The position numbers were made by a program, and so were the translations under genes. Below are positions 53,839 through 63,191 of a DNA stretch of 64,000 nt, in pieces. How positions within the stretch are numbered: position 1 is the stretch's first letter; each line of letters starts with the position of its first letter. The notes beneath the pieces were generated by a model, which worked only from the letters and a program-made list of their open reading frames with translations, did no database searches and was not told the origin of the DNA. Location of the stretch: positions 1,674,001-1,738,000 of the forward strand of contig CP003179.1 of assembly GCA_000237975.1 (NCBI GenBank). Reading direction: 5' to 3'. Source of the DNA: Sulfobacillus acidophilus DSM 10332 (GTDB lineage: Bacteria; Bacillota; Sulfobacillia; Sulfobacillales; Sulfobacillaceae).

Positions 53839-55131
53839 TTACGGGTTGTCCAATGTGATGAGGTCCTGCCAGGTTTCTCGTCGTACCCAGACCGTCGGCT
53901 GGCCTTCGCGGACCACCACTACCGCCGGCCGCGGCACGCGGTTATAGGTGGAGGCCATCGCGTAGTTATACGCGCCCGTCCCGAACACGACCACCCGATC
54001 ACCCACATCCGCGGCGGGAAGATGCGCTTGCGGTATCAAAACATCCCCGCTTTCACAATACCGGCCGACCAAAGATACCGGGATTCGACGATCGGAATGA
54101 ACTTTCCCGTCGATTTCCGCTTGATAGACGGCTTGATAGAGGGCGGGCCGAATATTATCCCCCATCCCCCCATCGACCGCGACGTACCCATGGCCTCCCG
54201 GTGTGGTCTTACGGGCGCGCACGGTATAAATGGTTACGCCGGCTTCGGCCACGACCGATCGCCCGGGTTCCACAATCAGGCGGGGCGGCCGCTGAGTCGC
54301 CGGTGTCCATTCCGCCAATAAGGATTGGACCGTTTGGATAATGGCGGCGGGATTGGGGGGATCGTCGTCCGGTTGATAGCGAACGCCAAAGCCTCCGCCA
54401 ATATCCAGCACCTCAGGCCACCAGCCCTTCTGATCGTACCAGGACCGACTGTAACGCAAGAGTGCTTCGGCATTGGCCAAGAAGGGCTCGGTTTCCAGAA
54501 TTTGAGATCCGATATGGGCGTGAAATCCGGCGAGCCGCAAATGTCGGGCGTTCAACACGCGTTCAACCGCCCGGTCGCTAATCCCTTCGGCCATGGCGAA
54601 GCCAAATTTCGAGTCAAAATGTCCGGTGCGAATAAACGCGTGCGTGTGGGCGTCGATTCCCGGGGTCAGGCGCAACACCACGGCGGCTTCCTGGTGGCGT
54701 TCACCGGCGGCTTGATCCAATTGATCCAATTCGTCCAACGAATCGACCACCCAATAACCGACCCCCCGGTCTAACCCCCAAGCGATCTCCTCAGGCGTTT
54801 TCACATTACCGTGAAACATAATCCGCTGCGGATCGATGCCCGCGGCTAATGCGGTAAAGAGCTCACCGCCGGAGACGACATCGAGCCCGAGACCGAGCGA
54901 TTGAATCAATCGCCCCATCGGGACGGTGAAAAAGGCTTTCGCCGCATAAGCCACCATCCCGGGAACCGCACTTTGGCTTACCGCGCTTTGAAACATCGTC
55001 AGGCGGTTTACCAAGGTTTGATAATCGAATACATATAACGGCGTTCCAAATTTGGCGGCTAAGTCTTCGATTCGCATGCCGCCGATCGTGATATGACCGC
55101 CGGCATCCACTTGATATGTCTCGGGAACCAT
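53839..55131 (-). CDS. lysA: Diaminopimelate decarboxylase
   Basis: 430 aa from ATG 55131, with GGAGG 5 nt upstream. PLP Lys in 'VAYAAKAFF', 'GGGFGVRY' glycine loop, and catalytic Cys in 'GRYCESGDVL'. It makes lysine from meso-DAP. No lysine riboswitch was seen in the about 100-nt leader. Confidence 0.95.
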   Translation of the reverse strand: MVPETYQVDAGGHITIGGMRIEDLAAKFGTPLYVFDYQTLVNRLTMFQSAVSQSAVPGMVAYAAKAFFTVPMGRLIQSLGLGLDVVSGGELFTALAAGIDPQRIMFHGNVKTPEEIAWGLDRGVGYWVVDSLDELDQLDQAAGERHQEAAVVLRLTPGIDAHTHAFIRTGHFDSKFGFAMAEGISDRAVERVLNARHLRLAGFHAHIGSQILETEPFLANAEALLRYSRSWYDQKGWWPEVLDIGGGFGVRYQPDDDPPNPAAIIQTVQSLLAEWTPATQRPPRLIVEPGRSVVAEAGVTIYTVRARKTTPGGHGYVAVDGGMGDNIRPALYQAVYQAEIDGKVHSDRRIPVSLVGRYCESGDVLIPQAHLPAADVGDRVVVFGTGAYNYAMASTYNRVPRPAVVVVREGQPTVWVRRETWQDLITLDNP

Positions 55132-55233
55132 GGTGTCCTCCTTGCCTTTCGCACACATGACGCGCGCTTCCTTTCAGCCTAGCATGCGATTTATGACAAG
55201 GTCAACCACAACCGCCGGGAAAGTGTTGGGGCT

Positions 55234-56418
55234 TTAAGCGTGCGTAGAGGCCGAAATCGGCGGCGCGCCGGCGTCAAGCGTCACGTCCCGACTGGCACCG
55301 AGACCCGCCCAGGTCATGAGCACGGTCACGCCGATGAGAAAGCCCCCGGCCAGTGTCCAGTGCCCGCTGGCATGATAAAGGTAACCTACGATGAGGGGAC
55401 CGCTAGCTGCCACCCAATAGCCGACGGATTGGGCTATGCCGGACAATTGGCCCGCTTCCTCCGAGGTACGGGTGCGTAGGGTAAAAAAGGCCAACGCCAG
55501 GCTAATGCTGGATCCGGCACCCATTCCGACTAGGATTACCGATCCGGCCATGGCAAGCGGGTTCGATAGCCATAAGAGTCCCCCAAATCCGGCCAGAAAA
55601 AATCCGGCCACGGTCAGGACGAGAAGATAGGGGGTTTTCAGCCGATGGGCCCATAACGGCATCATCAGCGTGGCCGGTAAGCTGACCAATTGCATCAAAG
55701 AGACTAACCAACCGGCATCGGCCAACCTCATACCACGGGTATGAAGCCAAATAGGTAACCACGCGACACTGGCGTAAAACAATAAAGATTGTAACCCCAT
55801 AAAGAAGGTCACCTGCCAGGTCAGGGGAGATCGCCAGAGGCCTTGGGAGCGTCTGTTCGGTGAGGCCGGGGGCGTCTGACGAGAAGCGAGCGGCAACCAG
55901 ACCAACAAGCCGACAAGGGCCGGTCCGGCCCAGATGGCCAAGGCGGGCCGCCAGCCGAACGACTGGGCTAGCGGTACGCTTAAACCGGAACCGAGGGCCG
56001 CAAAAATGTTCATGACGGTTACGTAGAGGCCGGTGAAGAGTCCGCTTCGGGTCGGAAAATCCCGTTTAATCCAACTGGGTAACAACACATTACCGATTGC
56101 CGCGCCCAAACCAATGAACGCCATGCCGCTTAAGAGGGCCGCCGAGGATCCCAGGGTGCGGACGAGTGTGCCGACCACAATCAATCCGAGGCCTCCGGTG
56201 AGCGTCTTTTCCATCCCCCACCGACGCGCGAGCCCAGGAGCCCAAGGCGATACCAGGCCAAACGTGATGAGCGGGATGGTGGTGATGATTCCGGCTATGG
56301 CATGGGGCAGGTGTGTCGCGTTGACCAACGTCGTCATTAATGGACCGACCCCGGTAATGGCCGGCCGTAAATTGGCCGCTACGATTAAAAGGGCGATAAC
56401 CGTCATCGGGCGTAACAC
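55234..56418 (-). CDS. MFS transporter of the CynX/NimT (cyanate-type) family
   Basis: 394 aa from GTG 56418 (AGGGGAG upstream). Twelve helices; 'VAANLRPAITGVGPLM' at the start and 'GLGAAIGNVLLPSWIKRDFP' are the CynX group signatures. The substrate is unknown. No cyanase gene is near. Confidence 0.85.
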   Translation of the reverse strand: MLRPMTVIALLIVAANLRPAITGVGPLMTTLVNATHLPHAIAGIITTIPLITFGLVSPWAPGLARRWGMEKTLTGGLGLIVVGTLVRTLGSSAALLSGMAFIGLGAAIGNVLLPSWIKRDFPTRSGLFTGLYVTVMNIFAALGSGLSVPLAQSFGWRPALAIWAGPALVGLLVWLPLASRQTPPASPNRRSQGLWRSPLTWQVTFFMGLQSLLFYASVAWLPIWLHTRGMRLADAGWLVSLMQLVSLPATLMMPLWAHRLKTPYLLVLTVAGFFLAGFGGLLWLSNPLAMAGSVILVGMGAGSSISLALAFFTLRTRTSEEAGQLSGIAQSVGYWVAASGPLIVGYLYHASGHWTLAGGFLIGVTVLMTWAGLGASRDVTLDAGAPPISASTHA

Positions 56419-56651
56419 GAAATCTCCCCTTGCTGTGAGGTTAAAATGGGTGACCGTGGTTCCCCCTGAAGCCCGTGGCTTCGGATCCAAGAACCGCTGG
56501 GTTCTCGGGAGCGCCCGGTCTTAAAGCGACCGGTTCCTCGTTCCCTATCGTACTCGGATTTGGCGATCAAACAAATCGGGAATTAGGTTTTTGTGATAGA
56601 TGGTAGACTTTTATTCTTCCGTTCCGGCGTCGGTGGCCCCGCTCAGGATCC

Positions 56652-56795
56652 GTGAGCCGTTTCATCGGAGTCCTCGATCAAGGAAACTTGGAGGCCACCC
56701 TGGCGCGTCCTCTTACTGTGGTATTCCACTATGAGCCTTTTCCGACGCCGGCTTTGAAAGAATTGAGGCCCCGGCAACCGGAGCCTCGGAGTTAG
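56652..56795 (+). CDS. Possible 47-aa protein in the gap before gerA
   Basis: GTG frame 56652-56795, overlapping the gerA stop on the opposite strand. No strong ribosome-binding site (CAGGA only). Content 'FIGVLDQGNLEATLARPLTVVFHYEP' is not low complexity. This 373-bp gap (56419-56791) holds nothing else that I recognise. Low confidence. Confidence 0.25.
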   Translation: MSRFIGVLDQGNLEATLARPLTVVFHYEPFPTPALKELRPRQPEPRS

Positions 56796-58321
56796 TCACG
56801 GGTGGGCGGGCGCCGATGGGTTTTGTCTTTCGGTAACGTTAAGGATGGACGTAAGATTTTTTTGTTGAGGGGTTTTCGGCCCAATTCCGCCAACAACGAC
56901 GGGCCGTCAAAGGGGTAAAGCGGCCATCCGTAGCGCACCCCAAACGAATTGGACGTAAATAAAATGGCCAATGGGGTCGCGATGCCCAGACCGAAACCGA
57001 GCCACGGATCATGAATAAGGGTGAAAAGCCCCGTCATGACCAAGAGAAAGGCGCGTAAGAGGCGAATGGCCAAGCCAAAATCAAAATCGGGCGCACTAAA
57101 CGTGCCTACTGCCGCAATGGCCACAAAAACCATGGCCTCGGCGTCCACGAGGCCCGCTTTCACGGCAATATCACCCAATAAAATCGCGCCGAAAAACCCC
57201 ATGGCTTGTGTCAGCGGATCGGGACTAAACATGAGGGCTAGACGTAGCAGGTCCACCCCCACCTCTAAACCGACCAATTGCCAAAAGATCGGGATATCCG
57301 TCACTTTGGGCGTCAACAGGACTTGCAGGTGGCCCGGTAACCGGGTATGACTGGCGATGAGCGCGTACCAAAGGGGCGGTAACACCCAGGACAAGAGAAC
57401 TCCAAAGTAGCGCACCCACTTTAAATAGGTGCCGACCATAATGTCCTCGTGATATTCTTCGATCGATTGTAAATAAGAAAAGATGGACACCGGTAGAATC
57501 AGGGCATTGGGCGAGGTGTCGATCATGACGAGAACATGCCCTTCCATGAGGTGTTCTGCCGCCACGTCCGGCCGTTCGGTGAAGCGGCCGTTCGGAAACG
57601 GGTTCCACCACGGTTTTTTGACGATCCACTCCTGTAATGCTTTCTCCGACATGGTCAGGGCATCGACCTGAATCGCCTGGATGCGCTGGCGGATCTGGCG
57701 AACAAAAAAATCGTTGGCCACATCTTTGACATAGATGAGGCCCACATCGGCGCGAGAACGCCGGCCCACCTCGAGAATCTCGATGCGTAAGTTGGGATCG
57801 CGTAAACGCCGGCGAATGAGAATCGTGTTGAAGATGAGGGTTTCCACAAACCCGTCTTGCGGACCCCGTAACACCCGCTCAATACTGGGCTCCTCCGGTT
57901 GGCGGTCGGGATATTTCCGCACATCCATCACAATCGCATGGTCCACCCCGTCCACCAAAAAGGCCGCCGGACCTGCTAAGATTTGCTCGGCGGTTTTGGA
58001 CAATTCGCTTTCAGGTGTCACTTCCACAAAAGGAACCGACCGGTTCAACAGTTCGCGTAACGAGGGATGCCGCAAGTCGTCCGGGGTTAGCCGCTGCATC
58101 TGCTCCATAATCAGTGTCAGCACCGTCTGATCCACAAAGGAGTCAATGTACATCAAGGCACACGCCCGCCCGGCAATTTCAAACTCGCGCACGATAATAT
58201 CAAACGATTCCTTATAGCCCAGGTATCGTTTCAACCAGTGTAAGTTTTCTTGCAAGTCCGGGGAGATCTCTTGCTGTTTCACATCGGCTTTCCCCCGGAC
58301 ATGGTATTTCACTTCTGCCAT
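56792..58321 (-). CDS. Spore germination receptor subunit, GerA/SpoVAF family
   Basis: 509 aa. A soluble N-terminal half (about 1-290) is followed by about five helices. 'DSFVDQTVLTLIMEQM' and 'EGHVLVMIDTSPNALILPVSIFSYLQS' are GerA-type. The place directly upstream of spoVAEa and the spoVA genes suggests the SpoVAF subgroup rather than a gerABC operon, since no gerB/gerC follow. A forespore membrane protein. Confidence 0.85.
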   Translation of the reverse strand: MAEVKYHVRGKADVKQQEISPDLQENLHWLKRYLGYKESFDIIVREFEIAGRACALMYIDSFVDQTVLTLIMEQMQRLTPDDLRHPSLRELLNRSVPFVEVTPESELSKTAEQILAGPAAFLVDGVDHAIVMDVRKYPDRQPEEPSIERVLRGPQDGFVETLIFNTILIRRRLRDPNLRIEILEVGRRSRADVGLIYVKDVANDFFVRQIRQRIQAIQVDALTMSEKALQEWIVKKPWWNPFPNGRFTERPDVAAEHLMEGHVLVMIDTSPNALILPVSIFSYLQSIEEYHEDIMVGTYLKWVRYFGVLLSWVLPPLWYALIASHTRLPGHLQVLLTPKVTDIPIFWQLVGLEVGVDLLRLALMFSPDPLTQAMGFFGAILLGDIAVKAGLVDAEAMVFVAIAAVGTFSAPDFDFGLAIRLLRAFLLVMTGLFTLIHDPWLGFGLGIATPLAILFTSNSFGVRYGWPLYPFDGPSLLAELGRKPLNKKILRPSLTLPKDKTHRRPPTRD

Positions 58322-58339
58322 GTCCCCTCCTCCTCGTCG

Positions 58340-58915
58340 CTAAGACATTTGATGTAACGCGTGTTGCAGGACTTCTTTTAACGCTTCTTTGGTGACGGGA
58401 ACGCCATGACCAATCGCGTCATGACCTTCCATTTTGCCGGGGTCGCCCAACCCGATAATGGGACCCGAATACTCGTCGAGGACGTCCACCGTATCACCTT
58501 TCAGGCGATCATCCGAAGTGGGGTGTCCTTGTTTGTCAACCGCCGTCTCCACCACTTCGGCGTCTTGCGTAACCGACGCGTCGACCCGTACGCCATGGAC
58601 CGGGCGGGTATTGGCGGCGACCGCAATCACGCCCAGAACGTTGATCCGTGCGTCATGGAGCAAGGTTTCCACCGCCCTTTCGCCGGCTCCTTTTCCGGTC
58701 TTACCCCGGTCGTCGGCCATGACTACGACCGGTTCCGCGGGCGCGTTTAACACCGCTTCAATCAATTCGCTGCCACCGAGCGGCGTAGGATTACCACGAC
58801 TTTGGGACAAGACATAAAGACCCAACTCGTCACCGGCTTCTTTCAGCGCACGGTATGCGGTCTGGTCGCCGTCCGTAAAAATAATCACGGATTTGGTTTC
58901 GGTTGTTCGCGTCAA
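58340..58915 (-). CDS. spoVAEa: Stage V sporulation protein AEa
   Basis: 191 aa. 'VIIFTDGDQTAYRALKEAGDELG' and 'GNPTPLGGSELIEAVLNAP', with 'KGDTVDVLDEY', are SpoVAEa-type. A cytosolic spore protein of the SpoVA dipicolinate channel system. Between the spoVAE and gerA-like genes. Confidence 0.88.
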   Translation of the reverse strand: MTRTTETKSVIIFTDGDQTAYRALKEAGDELGLYVLSQSRGNPTPLGGSELIEAVLNAPAEPVVVMADDRGKTGKGAGERAVETLLHDARINVLGVIAVAANTRPVHGVRVDASVTQDAEVVETAVDKQGHPTSDDRLKGDTVDVLDEYSGPIIGLGDPGKMEGHDAIGHGVPVTKEALKEVLQHALHQMS

Positions 58916-58953
58916 TGTGGAGGACTCCCTTCTGGTTTATCCCGTACCGTTGG

Positions 58954-59304
58954 TTAGGCTTTGGGTCGAAAAATCAGTGCCGCGGTCAATCCGAATAACA
59001 CCGCGGATTTAATGCCGCCGGCCGCTGCGGTGAGGCCGCCGGTTAGAAGACCGAGAACACCCTTATGCTGGACCGCTTGGTTAATCCCTTCGACCATGGT
59101 GTACCCGAAACCGGGCAGTGGGACGGTGGCTCCGGCTCCGGCGAATTGGACCAATTTGCCGTAAAGGCCGATTCCGCCGAAAAATGCGCCCAACACTACG
59201 AATAGCACCAATACTTGCCCTGGGGCCCAGGAGAGACCGTCCATAACCAGTTGCGCCAGAGCGCAGAGCAAGCCGCCCACGACAAACGCCCAGACAAACG
59301 TCAT
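58954..59304 (-). CDS. spoVAE: Stage V sporulation protein AE (SpoVAEb)
   Basis: 116 aa from ATG 59304, AGGAGG upstream; the longer frame is an artefact. Four helices of the SpoVAC/AE domain ('WAFVVGGLLCALAQLVMD', 'PGFGYTMVEGINQAVQ'). Part of the Ca-dipicolinate channel. It overlaps spoVAD by 4 nt. Confidence 0.92.
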   Translation of the reverse strand: MTFVWAFVVGGLLCALAQLVMDGLSWAPGQVLVLFVVLGAFFGGIGLYGKLVQFAGAGATVPLPGFGYTMVEGINQAVQHKGVLGLLTGGLTAAAGGIKSAVLFGLTAALIFRPKA

Positions 59305-60329
59305 CCCGATGGCACCTCCTCCCGTCGAAATTCCACCGCATGGGCGATACACGGGATACTTTCGCCCTGCTGATAGGTGGTGGGCGAGAATAAGGCTCCG
59401 GTGGACACGAGTAATAAGTTTTGCCATTCGCCCCGGCGCAGCCGACCCGCTAAGGGACCGGCGAAGACGCTAGCCGAACAGCCCGGTCCCGAGCCGCCGT
59501 TATGAACATCTTGCGTCTCCAAGTCGTATAACGAGCGTCCACAGTCGTTCAACTCGGGGCCAAAGGTCATGCCCTGCTGCTGGCCATATTCGCGCAGCAA
59601 GGTCAGCCCAAAGTCGCCCAGATCGCCTGTAAAGATCGCGTCGAAATCGTCCGGCTGTTGACCGGTCGCCGTCAGGTGGTGCCGAATCGTGTCGAGTGCG
59701 GCCGGGGTCATCGCACTGGCCATGTCGTTGGGATCTTTGCCGCCGTAGTCCACTACCCGGCCAAAGGTGACCCGATGAACTTTTATGGGAGCCGGGCGGT
59801 CGGTAATGAGGGCCGCTCCGGCGGCCGTCGAGGTCCAGGCGGCGGTCGGCGTCCGTTGATAGCCGAGTTCGACCGGGTAGCGAAACTGGCGCTCGGCGGC
59901 AAAATGATGACTGACCGCGGAGACCAGTGTGCGCCGGGGACCGGACCCGGCCACCAACAAGGCGGCCAGTCCAATCCCTTCCGTAAAGACCGCACATGCC
60001 GCAAATAGACCCAGTAAAGGCCGTTGATGGGTACGGCCGGCAAAGTCGGTACTAATCAACTGATCCAAGAGGTCGCCGCCAACTACCAGGTCGATGTCCG
60101 ACCACGCCAGGTGGCTTTTCTCGAGAATGATTTGGTAGGCATTTTCTAAGAGCGCCCGCTCCGCCTGTTCAAAATTGGACTGACCGTTCATTTCGTCTTC
60201 CCATACGCGGTCAAACTGTCCGTGAAACGGCCCGGCGCCTTCCTTGGGACCGACAACGGCCGCGGTGGCGTTTACGTAGACGTGATCCACCTCATACGTC
60301 GAGTCGCCTAAACGGGTGATCGGGCTCAT
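59301..60329 (-). CDS. spoVAD: Stage V sporulation protein AD
   Basis: 342 aa. Thiolase-like fold; 'YVNATAAVVGPKEGAGP' start and 'HNGGSGPGCSASVFAGPL' block. It binds dipicolinic acid on the inner spore membrane surface. Order spoVAC-spoVAD-spoVAEb-spoVAEa matches Bacillus. Confidence 0.95.
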   Translation of the reverse strand: MSPITRLGDSTYEVDHVYVNATAAVVGPKEGAGPFHGQFDRVWEDEMNGQSNFEQAERALLENAYQIILEKSHLAWSDIDLVVGGDLLDQLISTDFAGRTHQRPLLGLFAACAVFTEGIGLAALLVAGSGPRRTLVSAVSHHFAAERQFRYPVELGYQRTPTAAWTSTAAGAALITDRPAPIKVHRVTFGRVVDYGGKDPNDMASAMTPAALDTIRHHLTATGQQPDDFDAIFTGDLGDFGLTLLREYGQQQGMTFGPELNDCGRSLYDLETQDVHNGGSGPGCSASVFAGPLAGRLRRGEWQNLLLVSTGALFSPTTYQQGESIPCIAHAVEFRREEVPSG

Positions 60330-60776
60330 TTACGCGACCCCCGTCAAGAGATAGCGAACCAACGACACCAAGAAGGCCGCCAAAAGGCCATACGCCAGTA
60401 CGGGCCCGGCAATCGTAAAGAGACGGGAGCCAACCCCCATAATGGCCCCTTCGGTGCGAAATTCCATTGCCGGCGCCACCATCGCATTAGCAAATCCGGT
60501 AATGGGCAAGGAACCGCCCATTCCTCCCCGCTTGACGACGCGGTCATACCAGCCGAGACCCGTCAACAAAGAGCCTAATGCGATCATGACGACCGACGTC
60601 GGTGAGGCCGCTTCTTTCGCGGTCATGCCATGGTGCATGAAAAACGTTTGCACGGCTTGGCCGAGGGTACAAATGATACCGCCGACGATAAAAGCCCATA
60701 GGAGATTCGACCAGAGCGGCCGCTTAGGTTTCAACCGTGTCACCAGTTGTTGGTAATTTTCGTGAGTGGATGCCAT
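60330..60776 (-). CDS. spoVAC: Stage V sporulation protein AC
   Basis: 148 aa from ATG 60776, GGGAGG upstream. Four helices ('LLWAFIVGGIICTLGQAVQTFF', 'PITGFANAMVAPAMEF'). A mechanosensitive channel component. First gene of the spoVA set; a sigma-F/G-like site lies just upstream. Confidence 0.93.
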   Translation of the reverse strand: MASTHENYQQLVTRLKPKRPLWSNLLWAFIVGGIICTLGQAVQTFFMHHGMTAKEAASPTSVVMIALGSLLTGLGWYDRVVKRGGMGGSLPITGFANAMVAPAMEFRTEGAIMGVGSRLFTIAGPVLAYGLLAAFLVSLVRYLLTGVA

Positions 60777-60799
60777 TGCGATTCCTCCCAAACAAAAGA

Positions 60800-60821
60800 C
60801 TCCTGAACGAGTGTTCAGGAG
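60800..60821 (-). terminator. Terminator after sigF
   Basis: CTCCTGAAC (60800-60808) pairs with GTTCAGGAG (60813-60821). On the - strand TCTTTTGTTT follows. It separates sigF from spoVAC and also lies in the possible spoVAC leader. Confidence 0.75.
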
Positions 60822-60822
60822 G

Positions 60823-60853
60823 TAGTATGGGTTATCGCCGTCGCGGCTACTCT
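60823..60853 (-). promoter_or_regulatory. Candidate sigma-F/sigma-G promoter of the spoVA genes
   Basis: The - strand has CATACTA (-10, 60829-60823), an exact match to the forespore -10 pattern, and AGAGTA 18 nt upstream as a weak -35. The spoVA operon is forespore-expressed in Bacillus. The site overlaps the sigF stop. Confidence 0.4.
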
Positions 60854-61617
60854 TAACGGGCTTGGTTTTCGTCTTCCGCTAATGCCAGTTTCAGGCGCTC
60901 TAAGGCTTTTCGTTCCAAGCGGGAGACTTGGACTTGAGACACGTGCAGTTGACGGGCCACTTCCATCTGAGTCCGCCCTTCGACGAAGCGCGTGCGTAAA
61001 ATATATCGTTCACGTTCATCTAATAGCGCAAACGCCTGACTGAGGGCGAGTTGGTCAATCCAGTCGCTCTCCTGACGTCCGTCGGCAATATTGTCCCCTA
61101 ACGGGGTTTCCGAACCGTTGGGGGTTTCCAAGGGTTGATTGAGCGACGTCAAAGGGCGGACCGCTTCTAATGCTTCGGTAATTGCGGCGACATCCAGTTG
61201 CAGTTTGTCGGCAATTTCCTGCGCGGTGGGATCTCGTCCGAGTTGTTGGGCCAGCTGATTACGGGTTTGTTCGACTTTGAGTCCGAGTTCCCGCAGGGAG
61301 CGTGCAACCCGCACCGGTTGGTCGTCTCGTAGATGTCGACGAATCTCCCCCATAATGAGAGGCACGGCGTACGTAGAAAATTTCAACCCGCGGTCCACAT
61401 CAAACCGCTCAATGGCTTTTAAGAGGCCGATGGCTCCGACTTGAAAGAGATCCTCCGGGTCATAGCCTCGACCGCTAAACCGGTGGACAATATGCCATAT
61501 CAGGTTCCAATGTTTTTCCACCAATGCTTGTCGCGCGTCAGCGTCCCCCGCCTGGGCTTGACGGTATAGCGCTCGATCGTCCAAGGGCTCCGGGGAACCT
61601 CCGAAGTCATTGGACAT
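60853..61617 (-). CDS. sigF: Forespore sigma factor SigF
   Basis: 254 aa from ATG 61617, overlapping spoIIAB by 11 nt. Regions 2 ('DLFQVGAIGLLKAIERFDVDRGLKFSTYA') and 4 ('ALLDERERYILRTRFVEGRTQMEVARQLHVSQVQVSRLE') are typical. Directly after the anti-sigma gene, the classic spoIIA order. Confidence 0.95.
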   Translation of the reverse strand: MSNDFGGSPEPLDDRALYRQAQAGDADARQALVEKHWNLIWHIVHRFSGRGYDPEDLFQVGAIGLLKAIERFDVDRGLKFSTYAVPLIMGEIRRHLRDDQPVRVARSLRELGLKVEQTRNQLAQQLGRDPTAQEIADKLQLDVAAITEALEAVRPLTSLNQPLETPNGSETPLGDNIADGRQESDWIDQLALSQAFALLDERERYILRTRFVEGRTQMEVARQLHVSQVQVSRLERKALERLKLALAEDENQAR

Positions 61618-62053
61618 CACGCGACAATTCTCCCGACAACGTAATGAGCCGTTGCATTCGCACGCGGGTGCCCTGGCCCGGTGTCGAGTCGACCTCCAAT
61701 CCGTGCATAAACGTTTCCATAAAGACAAAGCCCAGCCCCATGCGTTCGGGATCCTGGGAATAGGCCGGTTGACGGGCTTTATCGATATCTTCGATGCCGA
61801 CTCCCCAATCTTCGACCGTAATCGTCAGACGGTTCTCGTCCAATTCGGCCGATACCTCAACCCAGCCGTCGGTGCGCCCACGGTATCCGTGAATCACCGC
61901 GTTGGACACGGCCTCGGAGACGGCCACTTTGATTTCCTCCAACTCCGTAATGGAAAAGTGTGCTTGGGCAGCTAATGCGGCAATCGCTACACGGGCCAGT
62001 CCCACATTGTCCGGGAGTGATAAAAAGCGTATGTGCACTCGATTGGTCACCAT
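61607..62053 (-). CDS. spoIIAB: Anti-sigma-F factor / kinase SpoIIAB
   Basis: 148 aa. GHKL ATPase with N-box 'EAVSNAVIHGY' and G1 box 'DWGVGIEDI'. It binds SigF and phosphorylates SpoIIAA. Confidence 0.95.
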   Translation of the reverse strand: MVTNRVHIRFLSLPDNVGLARVAIAALAAQAHFSITELEEIKVAVSEAVSNAVIHGYRGRTDGWVEVSAELDENRLTITVEDWGVGIEDIDKARQPAYSQDPERMGLGFVFMETFMHGLEVDSTPGQGTRVRMQRLITLSGELSRDVQ

Positions 62054-62079
62054 GGGCCCCTCCTTCTTTTGTCGGTGGT

Positions 62080-62421
62080 TTAGGGGGTAATTGATTCCGA
62101 ACGTCCCTTCGGCGCATCCGTGATGGGGATAATCGCGTCGAGTCCCGCCAGTTCCAAGACGGAGCGCACGGCCGGACGGACCCCCGTGAGACTGAGGTGA
62201 CGTCCCGTCGGTTTGAGCCGCCGGTAACGGCCTAACAGGACGCCTAGCCCGGAACTGTCAATAAACTCGACGTCCGTCAGGTCGATGGTTAAATGCTTGT
62301 CCGAGTAACGGTCGACTAATGCATCGAGTGCCTCGCGTAACGGATCGGCGGTTTTGAGGTCCAGTTCTCCCCGCAGAGCGACCAAAATGGTTTTACCCTG
62401 AACGGCATGTACAATCGTCAT
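62080..62421 (-). CDS. spoIIAA: Anti-anti-sigma factor SpoIIAA
   Basis: 113 aa STAS-domain protein; the phosphorylated Ser lies in 'DVEFIDSSGLGVL'. It releases SigF by binding SpoIIAB. First gene of spoIIA. Confidence 0.95.
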   Translation of the reverse strand: MTIVHAVQGKTILVALRGELDLKTADPLREALDALVDRYSDKHLTIDLTDVEFIDSSGLGVLLGRYRRLKPTGRHLSLTGVRPAVRSVLELAGLDAIIPITDAPKGRSESITP

Positions 62422-62472
62422 AGCGTCCCCCGCTTTCCAACATCTTCCTTTCCATGATACTGGACCGCGGGT

Positions 62473-62501
62473 AAAAAAAAAGGCGACTGGTGGCCGCCTT
62501 T
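62473..62501 (-). terminator. Intrinsic terminator after the TraR/DksA-like gene
   Basis: AAAGGCG (62479-62485) pairs with CGCCTTT (62495-62501), with a run of eight T on the - strand. The stop codon lies in the stem. It separates this gene from spoIIAA. Confidence 0.88.
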
Positions 62502-63171
62502 AGGAAGGAGTTTCGTCAGATTCTGCGCTGGTACTTTCGGCCATCCGATGTGGTCGCGTGCGCCAAGCGTCCCATAAGACCTCACCGTTTTCGTCGACCA
62601 AACCCTCGACGACCTCGACAACCCCCGGTTCTTGAGAAAATTCGGGAAAGGTTTGGTCGTAGTCGATAGCGGGCGGAGTATCTTGAGGAGTATCGGAATT
62701 ACCCCAAGCGGCGACCGCCGACCAAAAATGCTCGCCTTCGGCTTCGACACTGTCGACGGCTCCTGGCGCCGGCGTGCCGTAAGGCGGATGAATCACCTGA
62801 GATTCGACCGGCGGATGCCCGACGGGCTCCTGGGCCGCTTGGCACGTTAGGCAATAGATGGCTTCCGGCATGGCCGTCAGACGATCCGCCGGAATCATCC
62901 GGCCGCAATGGTCGCAGACACCGTAGGTCCCTTCACGGATTTTTTCCATCGCCCGGGTGATTTGGGCAATATGCTGGTTGATGTCCCAAGCCAGGCCCAG
63001 GTCCATTTCGCGACTGACGGTGTCTGTTCCTAAATCGGCCGGATGATTATCGTAAGAACTTAAGGCGCCGACACTGTCGGTTTCACTTTGGCCTAATTGG
63101 TGTAATAACCGGTCGCGTAGCAGAGACAGTTCTTGCAGCCGAGCGGCCAATCCACCGGGAATCGCATCCAC
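62500..63171 (-). CDS. TraR/DksA-type zinc-finger protein (YteA-like)
   Basis: 223 aa from GTG 63171 (GAGAGGAG 9 nt upstream). An N-terminal coiled region is followed by a C4 zinc finger 'CDHCGRMIPADRL...YCLTCQ'. 'YDNHPADLGTDTVSREMD' is the YteA group signature. A sporulation-associated regulator by context. The C-terminal 100 residues are acidic and not recognised. Confidence 0.8.
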   Translation of the reverse strand: MDAIPGGLAARLQELSLLRDRLLHQLGQSETDSVGALSSYDNHPADLGTDTVSREMDLGLAWDINQHIAQITRAMEKIREGTYGVCDHCGRMIPADRLTAMPEAIYCLTCQAAQEPVGHPPVESQVIHPPYGTPAPGAVDSVEAEGEHFWSAVAAWGNSDTPQDTPPAIDYDQTFPEFSQEPGVVEVVEGLVDENGEVLWDAWRTRPHRMAESTSAESDETPS

Positions 63172-63191
63172 GCTATTCAGCTCTCCTCTCG

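Noticed and set aside
55132-55233. Possible lysine riboswitch near lysA
   Set aside because: About 100 nt with no recognisable conserved core; lysine riboswitches are longer.
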